Positions 1 to 4,803 of a stretch of DNA of 5,145 bases are shown here, one piece after another. Position 1 is the first letter of the stretch, and the number at the start of each line of letters is the position of its first letter. Source of the stretch: Novosphingobium sp. (GTDB lineage Bacteria; Pseudomonadota; Alphaproteobacteria; Sphingomonadales; Sphingomonadaceae); contig JAURNJ010000132.1 of the NCBI GenBank assembly GCA_030830245.1, forward strand, positions 1-5,145, read 5' to 3'. The notes beneath the pieces were generated by a model. That model ran no database searches, was not told the DNA's origin, and saw nothing but the letters and a program-made list of their open reading frames with translations. The translations under genes and the position numbers were made by a program.

Positions 1-2
1 CG

Positions 3-971
3 CCGCTGCTGATCGTGCTGGCAGCCTACGTCACCGATCCGGGCTATCGCGCCGAAGGGGTCGAGCGCTACCGTCAGGACATCAATCGCTATTTCGCGCA
101 GGCGACGGCCACGCCCAGCTCCGCGCTTGCGCACCGGATCGGGGGCATCCTCTCCGACGACGATCCGCGCTTTACCGTGCAGGAGCCGGAGAAATACCGC
201 GCTCTCACCTACAAGGCCCTGTCGGATGGCATCGCCGACCGGCTGAAAAACGGCGCGATCGAGATCGCCCTGGTCGGCGATATCGACGAAGCAGCCGCGA
301 TTTCCGCTGTCGCGCAGACATTCGGCGCATTGCCGCCACGCGAGCCGGCCTTCCGGACCTATGCCGAGCAGCCGCCACGTAGCTTCACCGCCAATCGCGA
401 ACCCCGCGTGCTGCGCCATACCGGTCCGGCGGACCAGGCACTGATCCGCTATTCATGGCCGACGCGCGACGATGCCGACCCGGTTGCCGCACTGACTCTC
501 GAACTGCTTGAGCGGGTGGCGCGCATCGCCCTGACCGACGAACTGCGCGAGACGCTGGGCAAAGCCTATTCGCCCGGTGCATCGAGCCGCCTTTCGCGCC
601 ATTGGACGGGATACGGCACCTTCGATGTCACGGCCTCGGTCGCGATCACCGAGGTCAAGACGACCGAGCAGGCCATCGCCGAAACAATATCCCGCCTGCG
701 CTCCGGTCCGATCGATACCGACCTGCTGCTGCGCGCGCGCCAGCCGATGGTCGAAGCGCTGCACAACGCGCTCAAGTCGAACGGCGGCTGGCTCGGGCTG
801 GCCGATCGCGCGCAGGGTGAGCCGGAGCGGATCGAACGCTATCTCGAAGCCGAAAAGCGGCTGTCGGCCCTCACCCCGGCGGATGTCCTGGCGGCAGCCC
901 AGCGCTGGCTGGATCCTGCGCAAGCGCTGGAGATACTCGTGCTGCCCGAAGGGGTTCAGGTGCCACAATAG
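3..971 (+). CDS. M16 family (insulinase/pitrilysin-like) zinc peptidase, C-terminal part, 5' end outside window
   Basis: The reading frame is open from the left edge (codon at 3-5) to a TAG at 969-971, giving 322 residues of a larger protein. The GTG at 15 is an internal valine codon and not the start. The fragment looks like the C-terminal half of an M16 metallopeptidase. It has an alpha/beta stretch ending in a LVGDID-type strand (270-287), the usual end of one M16 repeat. After a linker comes a second repeat with the family-typical LRETLGKAYSP segment (543-575), where M16 proteins commonly read LRE-x-LG-x-x-YS. The zinc-binding HxxEH motif belongs to the N-terminal domain and lies outside the window, so activity cannot be judged. 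By family knowledge such proteins degrade peptides or process proteins, often in the periplasm; no signal peptide can be checked here. The gene converges on the minus-strand gene ending at 976, with only 4 bp between the stops. Confidence 0.88.
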   Translation, partial: PLLIVLAAYVTDPGYRAEGVERYRQDINRYFAQATATPSSALAHRIGGILSDDDPRFTVQEPEKYRALTYKALSDGIADRLKNGAIEIALVGDIDEAAAISAVAQTFGALPPREPAFRTYAEQPPRSFTANREPRVLRHTGPADQALIRYSWPTRDDADPVAALTLELLERVARIALTDELRETLGKAYSPGASSRLSRHWTGYGTFDVTASVAITEVKTTEQAIAETISRLRSGPIDTDLLLRARQPMVEALHNALKSNGGWLGLADRAQGEPERIERYLEAEKRLSALTPADVLAAAQRWLDPAQALEILVLPEGVQVPQ

Positions 972-975
972 GCGC

Positions 976-1851
976 TCAGGGCGCGTGATTGGGCCGGCTT
1001 TGCCGTCCCGTCTTGTCTGCCCATTCCTCGATGAGACCATCGTATAGCGGATGGTCGATCAACACATATTTCTCGGGAAAATCGAAATTGGCCGATTGCA
1101 CCTGCCCGTGCTCCATGAGCTCGCGCATCATCTTGAGGTGGTTGGCCGCCGCCGTAACCCATCCGCCGGTCGCCATGTTGAAGCGAGCGCCGGGCACCGC
1201 AAAGCCCATGGTCGCGACCGGAATCCTGTCTCCGAAAGCCTTGAGCAAGGCAGGGACAGGCTCCGGGCTCGGCGGGAAAAATACCACGTCGGCCCCAGCC
1301 TCGGCATAGGCGTGGCCGCGCTTCACTGCTTCGTCGAAATTGCCGGTGCCGCCGCCGCCTGCCTCGCTCGGATAAAGCTCGTCGCAGCGTGCGATGATGA
1401 CGAAATCCTGCCCCGAATCCTTCTGCGCGCGGCGCGCCGCGTCGATCCGCGCCTGCTGGTCGGCAATCGACCACAGCCCGTTGACGTGCTTCGAATGCTT
1501 GGGATTGCGCTCATCCTCGACATGAAAGCCGGCGATGCCCTGCTGGATATATCGCCGCGTGAAGTGGTAGGCATCGGCGACAGTTTCACCCAGCGTGTCC
1601 GCATCGGCGATCAAGGGAATCGAGACGCAATTGGCGATCCGGCTGGCCTGCTCGATCTGTTCGACCTGCGAATAGATGCCGTTGTCGGGCACGGCGTAGT
1701 GAAAGGCGGAGCAGGCATGGCCGCCCAGGTAGATCGCCGGGAAGCCGACATGCTCGCATATCCTTGCGGTGATCGCCGAATAGGTGTCGCCGCAGACGAA
1801 GTGTTCGCCCTTGTCGATCAGGGCACGCAGCTTTGCTCCCGGTGATGTCAT
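976..1851 (-). CDS. Isocitrate lyase/PEP mutase superfamily protein with non-canonical catalytic loop
   Basis: This 291-residue protein belongs to the isocitrate lyase/phosphoenolpyruvate mutase (ICL/PEPM) superfamily of Mg-dependent TIM-barrel enzymes that make or break C-C or C-P bonds in 2-oxo acids. The start at 1849-1851 is chosen because a strong GAGGAG ribosome site lies 9 nt upstream and the protein then begins as the family does; the frame's earlier ATG at 1995 would lie inside the phosphatase gene. Visible motifs are the metal-site ADADT (82-86), VED (111-113) and an IIARCDE strand (152-158) matching the family's IxARTD. The lyase loop normally reads K-K/R-C-G-H; here it reads K118-H-S-K-H122, so the catalytic cysteine is serine (S120) and the glycine is lysine. 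A glycine-rich insertion (GGGGTG, 165-170) follows. It is therefore probably not a true isocitrate or methylisocitrate lyase; an oxaloacetate decarboxylase/hydrolase-like or other activity is possible. It lies 32 nt behind the phosphatase gene, probably in one operon. Confidence 0.85.
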   Translation of the reverse strand: MTSPGAKLRALIDKGEHFVCGDTYSAITARICEHVGFPAIYLGGHACSAFHYAVPDNGIYSQVEQIEQASRIANCVSIPLIADADTLGETVADAYHFTRRYIQQGIAGFHVEDERNPKHSKHVNGLWSIADQQARIDAARRAQKDSGQDFVIIARCDELYPSEAGGGGTGNFDEAVKRGHAYAEAGADVVFFPPSPEPVPALLKAFGDRIPVATMGFAVPGARFNMATGGWVTAAANHLKMMRELMEHGQVQSANFDFPEKYVLIDHPLYDGLIEEWADKTGRQSRPNHAP

Positions 1852-1860
1852 GATCGTGTT

Positions 1861-1866
1861 CTCCTC
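1861..1866 (-). promoter_or_regulatory. Ribosome binding site that fixes the start of the ICL/PEPM gene
   Basis: On the minus strand the sequence reads GAGGAG, followed by 9 nt and then ATG at 1851. This is the only strong Shine-Dalgarno-like sequence seen before any gene in the window, and it sits in the 32-nt gap after the phosphatase stop codon. It supports the start at 1851 over the longer frame, and suggests the downstream gene initiates independently even if it shares an mRNA with the phosphatase. Confidence 0.75.
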
Positions 1867-1883
1867 TTCCCGTTTGCCATGAG

Positions 1884-2558
1884 CTAGCCCAGAGCTTCGA
1901 GCGCGCAAACCAGTTCGTCGAAATGATCGATCGCCGCGTCGGCGCCCAGCTGTGCCAGTGGCAGATCGTTGAAACCGAATCCCACCGCGACGCACGGCAG
2001 GTCCGCAGCCTTCGCGGCAAGCGTGTCATAGGTGGTGTCGCCGACATAGGCGGCGCGCCCACCGCCGCCCCGCGCGATCATTTCGTGAAGCTGATCGGGC
2101 GCGGGCTTCGCCTTGCCCGGCCCCAGCGTGTCGCCGCCGATCACCGTGTAGAAACGATGCGTCAGCCCAAGCTGATCGAGCACCAGACGTGCGAACCGTT
2201 CGAACTTGTTGGTCACCACCGCCAGCCGCACGCCGCGCTCCGCAAGGTCGTCAAGCATTGCCTCTCCGCCCGGAAACACCTGCGTGTGGACCGCAATGTT
2301 GGCTTCGTAATGGCCGAGCAATTCCCGGTAGAGCGCCTTGAACTCGTCCTCGGGCAGCGCCACGCCATCCTCGTCCAGCGCGCGTTCCAGCATCCGCTTC
2401 GCGCCGCCGCCGATGAGCGCGCGCATCGATCCCAATGGTCTGTTCGGTCGTCCGGCCAGGCTCAGCGCATGGTTCACTGCCGCGCCCAGGTCGCCATGCG
2501 TATCGAGCAGGGTGCCGTCGAGATCGAAACCGACAATGTCGAAGGGAAAATTTTGCAT
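1884..2558 (-). CDS. gph: Phosphoglycolate phosphatase (HAD superfamily, subfamily IA)
   Basis: This 224-residue HAD hydrolase most likely dephosphorylates 2-phosphoglycolate to glycolate in the cytoplasm, clearing the phosphoglycolate formed during DNA repair or oxygenase side reactions. All four HAD motifs are visible: motif I DLDGT (12-16; nucleophile D12, acid/base D14), motif II as the TNK triplet (116-118), motif III lysine K151 in KPAP, and motif IV GDTTYD (173-178), whose D174 and D178 hold Mg. The helical cap between motifs I and II is of the small alpha type. The start at 2556-2558 places motif I about 11 residues from the N-terminus, as is normal. An in-frame ATG at 2607-2609 would add 17 residues of unconvincing sequence and has no ribosome site. 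The chosen start has only a weak, distant AAGG. The gene diverges from glmU across 62 bp and precedes the ICL/PEPM gene. The exact substrate is inferred; other small phosphate esters are possible. Confidence 0.85.
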   Translation of the reverse strand: MQNFPFDIVGFDLDGTLLDTHGDLGAAVNHALSLAGRPNRPLGSMRALIGGGAKRMLERALDEDGVALPEDEFKALYRELLGHYEANIAVHTQVFPGGEAMLDDLAERGVRLAVVTNKFERFARLVLDQLGLTHRFYTVIGGDTLGPGKAKPAPDQLHEMIARGGGGRAAYVGDTTYDTLAAKAADLPCVAVGFGFNDLPLAQLGADAAIDHFDELVCALEALG

Positions 2559-2620
2559 CGCCGCGCGCGATGCCTTGGCGTAATGGAAACCGCAACACTT
2601 TGGTGGCATGTCGGTTAACC
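2559..2620. promoter_or_regulatory. 62-bp divergent intergenic region between gph and glmU
   Basis: This gap must carry the signals for two divergent transcription units unless promoters lie inside the neighbouring genes. I see no convincing -35/-10 pair on either strand. A TTGGCG at 2575-2580 has no good -10 partner. The clearest element is the 8-bp perfect palindrome GGTTAACC (2613-2620), directly before the glmU ATG. It extends rightward into TTAACCAT (2615-2622), which overlaps the start codon. Neither gene has a clear Shine-Dalgarno sequence here. Confidence 0.4.
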
Positions 2621-3985
2621 ATGGACAGTCAGGAAAACTCCCTCGCCGTTATCGTCCTTGCCGCGGGCAAGGGCACCCGCATGAAAAGCGACCTGCACAA
2701 GGTGCTGCACCCGATCGCGGGCCGCGCCATGATCGACCATCTGCTTGCCAGTGTTGCCGAGCTTGCGCCTGAGCGGCAGGTCGTTATTGCCGGGCACGGC
2801 AAGGAGCAGCTCGAAAAGGCGCTGGAAGGCCGCGCGGTCATTGCACTGCAGGAACCGCAGCGCGGCACGGCGCATGCGGTGCAACAGGCAGAGGAGGCGC
2901 TCTCCGGGTTTTCGGGCCAGGTGCTCATCCTCTATGGCGACGTGCCTTTCGTTACTGCCGCGACGATGCGCGCGATGCTCGCCCGGATGAGCGAGGCGGA
3001 TGCTCCTGCCGTGGTCGTGCTCGGCTTCGAGCCGGAAGATGCACTGCAATACGGACGGATCCTTGCCCGCGACGGAGTCATCGAGAAGATGGTCGAGTTC
3101 AAGGATGCCAGCGAGGCCGAACACGCCACCCGTCTGTGCAACTCCGGCCTGATGGCGCTGCGCTCGGCAGACCTGTTCGCGCTGCTGGCCCGCGTCACCA
3201 ACGACAATGCCCAAGGCGAATACTACCTGCCCGACGTGGTCAATATCGCGCGTGGCGACGGACGGACCTGCGCCGTCGTTACCTGCGAAAATGCCGATGA
3301 AGTGGCTGGCATCAACAGCCGGGCCGAGCTCGCCGCCGCCGAAGCGCAATGGCAGCAGGTGCGCCGCGAGGAAGCCATGGCCGATGGTGCGAGCCTGCGC
3401 GATCCAGGCTCGGTCTGGTTCTCGTGGGACACGAAGCTCGGACGCGATGTCACCATCGAGCCGAACGTCTTTTTCGGCCCCGGCGTTTCCGTGGCTGACA
3501 ACGTGACCATCCGCGCGTTCAGCCATCTCGAAGGCGCGGAAGTGGGCGAGGGCTGCGAAGTGGGCCCCTTTGCCCGCCTGCGCCCCGGCGCGGTGATGAA
3601 GGCAAAGTCCAAGGTCGGCAATTTCGTCGAGATGAAAAAGACGGTCCTCGGCGAAGGGGCAAAGGCCAACCACCTGACCTATATGGGCGACGCCGATGTC
3701 GGCGCGGGCGCGAACATCGGGGCCGGCACGATCACCTGCAACTACGATGGCTATTTCAAATACCGCACAGAGATCGGCCCGCGCGCCTTCATCGGCTCAA
3801 ACAGCTCGCTGATCGCCCCGGTGCGGATCGGGGCGGACGCCATCGTCGGCGCGGGCAGCGCCGTCTCGCGCGATGTGGCGGACGGGGAGCTGCGGCTGGT
3901 GCGCGCCGAACAGCTGGTCAAGCCCGGCTGGGCAGACCGCTTTCACGATGCGATGAAGAAGAAGAAAGCGGAGAAGAAGGGGTGA
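2621..3985 (+). CDS. glmU: Bifunctional glucosamine-1-phosphate N-acetyltransferase / GlcNAc-1-phosphate uridylyltransferase GlmU
   Basis: GlmU (454 residues, close to the usual length) acetylates glucosamine-1-phosphate with acetyl-CoA and then couples the product to UTP, giving UDP-GlcNAc for peptidoglycan and lipid A. The N-terminal uridylyltransferase domain (about 1-235) shows the nucleotide-binding LAAGKGTRM loop (13-21), QEPQRGTAHA (77-86), GDVP with the metal-binding D107, NDNAQGEYYLPD (194-205) and N232 in INSR. The C-terminal left-handed beta-helix (about 255-435) has hexapeptide repeats, FARLRPG (317-323), NHLTYMGDAD with the probable catalytic H351 (350-359), CNYDG (373-377) and the late-helix GSNSSLIAPV (392-401). 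All key residues appear intact. The ATG at 2621 begins a normal family N-terminus; the open frame extends further upstream only because it crosses gph. No clear ribosome site precedes it. The C-terminus ends in a lysine-rich tail (KKKKAEKKG). The next glm gene, glmS, is displaced downstream by a toxin-antitoxin pair. Confidence 0.97.
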   Translation: MDSQENSLAVIVLAAGKGTRMKSDLHKVLHPIAGRAMIDHLLASVAELAPERQVVIAGHGKEQLEKALEGRAVIALQEPQRGTAHAVQQAEEALSGFSGQVLILYGDVPFVTAATMRAMLARMSEADAPAVVVLGFEPEDALQYGRILARDGVIEKMVEFKDASEAEHATRLCNSGLMALRSADLFALLARVTNDNAQGEYYLPDVVNIARGDGRTCAVVTCENADEVAGINSRAELAAAEAQWQQVRREEAMADGASLRDPGSVWFSWDTKLGRDVTIEPNVFFGPGVSVADNVTIRAFSHLEGAEVGEGCEVGPFARLRPGAVMKAKSKVGNFVEMKKTVLGEGAKANHLTYMGDADVGAGANIGAGTITCNYDGYFKYRTEIGPRAFIGSNSSLIAPVRIGADAIVGAGSAVSRDVADGELRLVRAEQLVKPGWADRFHDAMKKKKAEKKG

Positions 3986-4001
3986 TCGGCGCACGCCTCG
4001 C

Positions 4002-4029
4002 TTGACATGATATCATGATATGATATCAG
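4002..4029 (+). promoter_or_regulatory. Predicted promoter of the toxin-antitoxin operon
   Basis: A perfect -35 hexamer TTGACA (4002-4007) is followed after 16 bp by TATCAG (4024-4029), a 4/6 match to TATAAT. The stretch is strikingly AT-rich against the GC-rich surroundings. With this pairing transcription would start near 4036, only a few bases before the antitoxin ATG at 4039. The -10 assignment is less certain than the -35, because the repeated TGATAT units offer several similar hexamers. The promoter lies 16 bp past the glmU stop codon, so read-through from glmU would also enter the module. Confidence 0.65.
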
Positions 4030-4037
4030 TATATCAT
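4007..4037. promoter_or_regulatory. 31-bp palindromic operator for toxin-antitoxin autoregulation
   Basis: The stretch is an imperfect inverted repeat centred on the G at 4022. Outer arms ATGATAT (4007-4013) and ATATCAT (4031-4037) pair perfectly. Inner arms TGATAT (4016-4021) and ATATCA (4023-4028) also pair perfectly. Only the two base pairs between them (4014-4015 against 4029-4030) mismatch, so 13 of 15 pairs match. It also holds two copies of the palindrome TGATATCA (4008-4015 and 4021-4028), 13 bp apart, and six TGATAT half-sites in total. Ribbon-helix-helix antitoxins typically bind such tandem short palindromes cooperatively. The site runs from the last base of the -35 box through the -10 and probable start point to one base before the ATG, an arrangement suited to tight repression by the downstream antitoxin or antitoxin-toxin complex. 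That it is the antitoxin's target is inferred from position. Confidence 0.8.
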
Positions 4038-4038
4038 T

Positions 4039-4410
4039 ATGACTCGCATCCTCGCCGATCTTCCTGATGACGACATAAAGCGGCTTGACCAGATCGCCGC
4101 CGAGCAGGGCAAGTCGCGCGCTGCAATATTGCGGGAGGCTGTCAGCGCTTACACGGCGAAGCCTGCTAGCAACAAGGATTGGCTCGACGCCGGCTTCGGC
4201 GCATGGATTCGTAACGGCACCCCTTACGATCCGCATGAATACGATCGCAAACGTCGCGCCGAGTGGACCCGGTATTGGGACGACAACTATGAGGAAGTTC
4301 GCGCGGAGTCTCCCGACATGTTCGACGAGGAAGACGATCGCCAGCGCCAGATCTACCTGGACATGCTGGCTGGTAAGTATCCCGAACCCAAGCGACCCAA
4401 CGACCGGTGA
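4039..4410 (+). CDS. Ribbon-helix-helix (CopG-type) antitoxin of a VapBC-like module
   Basis: The 123-residue product starts with a ribbon-helix-helix DNA-binding domain: strand TRILADL (2-8), helix A about 10-23, the turn GKS (24-26) and helix B SRAAILREAVSAYT (26-39). A family-like segment DAGFGAWIRN (50-59) and a basic/aromatic stretch EYDRKRRAEWTRYW (67-80) follow; together with the acidic tail (EEVRAESPDMFDEEDD, 85-100) they probably cover and neutralise the toxin. By family knowledge the dimer represses its own operon, most likely through the palindrome just upstream. The protein is longer than the roughly 70-90 residues common for such antitoxins, the excess lying at the C-terminus. 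The ATG at 4039 is the natural start, has no ribosome site and lies a few bases from the predicted transcription start, so the mRNA may be leaderless. The stop TGA overlaps the toxin's GTG start. Base composition looks less GC-rich than glmU, consistent with acquisition. Confidence 0.88.
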   Translation: MTRILADLPDDDIKRLDQIAAEQGKSRAAILREAVSAYTAKPASNKDWLDAGFGAWIRNGTPYDPHEYDRKRRAEWTRYWDDNYEEVRAESPDMFDEEDDRQRQIYLDMLAGKYPEPKRPNDR

Positions 4411-4787
4411 GCGGTTTTGCCTTCGACGCCAACATCATCATTGATGCGCTGGCGGGCTATCCGCCTGCCAGAACGGAAATTGAGCGTGCTGTAGAACGTG
4501 CCTCACGTCCATGGATCAGCCGAATGGCATGGATCGAGGTCATGTCAAAAGGCAACGACATAGTTGTTCGCGACACGCTCACATTCCTGTCGCACTTCGG
4601 ACTCGATGAAATCGATGCCGAAATCTCGCACCGGGCCGCAGCGCTGCGCCGCGAGCGTTCCGGGCTGAAATCGCCTGACGCCATCATTCTAGCCTCGGCG
4701 CAAATCCGCGGTCGCATCCTGATTACACGAAATACCAAGGATTTTCCGCCAAGGATGCCGGGCATCCGCGTCCCCTACACTCTCTAG
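4407..4787 (+). CDS. vapC: PIN-domain ribonuclease toxin (VapC-like)
   Basis: The 126-residue protein is a PIN-domain nuclease of the VapC type, expected to cut specific RNAs (often tRNA or rRNA in studied members) with Mg/Mn and so stop translation when the antitoxin is lost. The four acidic positions of the PIN active site are present: D7 in FDANIIID (5-12), E44 in WIEVM (42-46), D91 in SPDAIILASA (89-98) and D112 in TRNTKDF (107-113). Length is typical and nothing looks broken, so it is probably active. The start is GTG at 4407, overlapping the antitoxin stop as GTGA. No Shine-Dalgarno sequence precedes it, so translation is probably coupled to the antitoxin. The stop at 4785-4787 lies 16 nt before glmS. 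Local GC is lower than in glmU (about 53% over 4561-4620 by hand count, against about 73% over 3541-3600). The RNA target cannot be read from sequence. Confidence 0.9.
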   Translation: MSGFAFDANIIIDALAGYPPARTEIERAVERASRPWISRMAWIEVMSKGNDIVVRDTLTFLSHFGLDEIDAEISHRAAALRRERSGLKSPDAIILASAQIRGRILITRNTKDFPPRMPGIRVPYTL

Positions 4788-4803
4788 CGAAAGAACCACG
4801 GCC

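Noticed and set aside
972..984. Small hairpin GCGC-loop-GCGC between the convergent genes as a terminator
   Set aside because: A 4-bp stem without a U-tract on either strand is too weak, and such matches are common in GC-rich sequence.
1051..1845. 264-codon open frame on the + strand across the ICL/PEPM gene
   Set aside because: It is antisense to a clearly recognisable protein with a good ribosome site. The translated frame shows no coherent motif.
1852..1995. Longer N-terminus for the ICL/PEPM protein from an ATG at 1995
   Set aside because: It would overlap the end of gph by over 100 bases and add 48 arginine-rich residues unlike the family. The ATG at 1851 has a strong GAGGAG at proper spacing.
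2559..2609. 17-residue N-terminal extension of gph from an ATG at 2609
   Set aside because: No ribosome site precedes it, and the extension moves motif I unusually far from the N-terminus. It cannot be fully excluded, because the chosen start also lacks a strong ribosome site.
1923..2618. 231-codon open frame on the + strand across gph
   Set aside because: It is a shadow of the phosphatase, whose four HAD motifs are all intact on the minus strand.
2615..3673. 352-codon open frame on the minus strand across glmU
   Set aside because: It lies fully antisense to an intact glmU. Its composition is that of a GC-rich shadow frame with no recognisable domain.
4007..4037. The palindrome as a Rho-independent terminator of glmU
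   Set aside because: The arms are almost wholly A/T, there is no GC-rich stem and no U-tract follows. Its overlap with a TTGACA promoter and its repeated half-sites fit an operator better.
4788..4803. glmS ribozyme/riboswitch before glmS
   Set aside because: The gap to the toxin gene is only 16 nt, too short for the ribozyme, which is known mainly from Gram-positive bacteria.
3986..4803. Repeats at the edges of the toxin-antitoxin module as insertion or target-site duplications
   Set aside because: I compared the bases after the glmU stop with those before the glmS start and found only weak partial similarity (CTCGCTT against AGCGAAAG in inverted sense). There are no convincing direct or inverted repeats and no recombinase gene.
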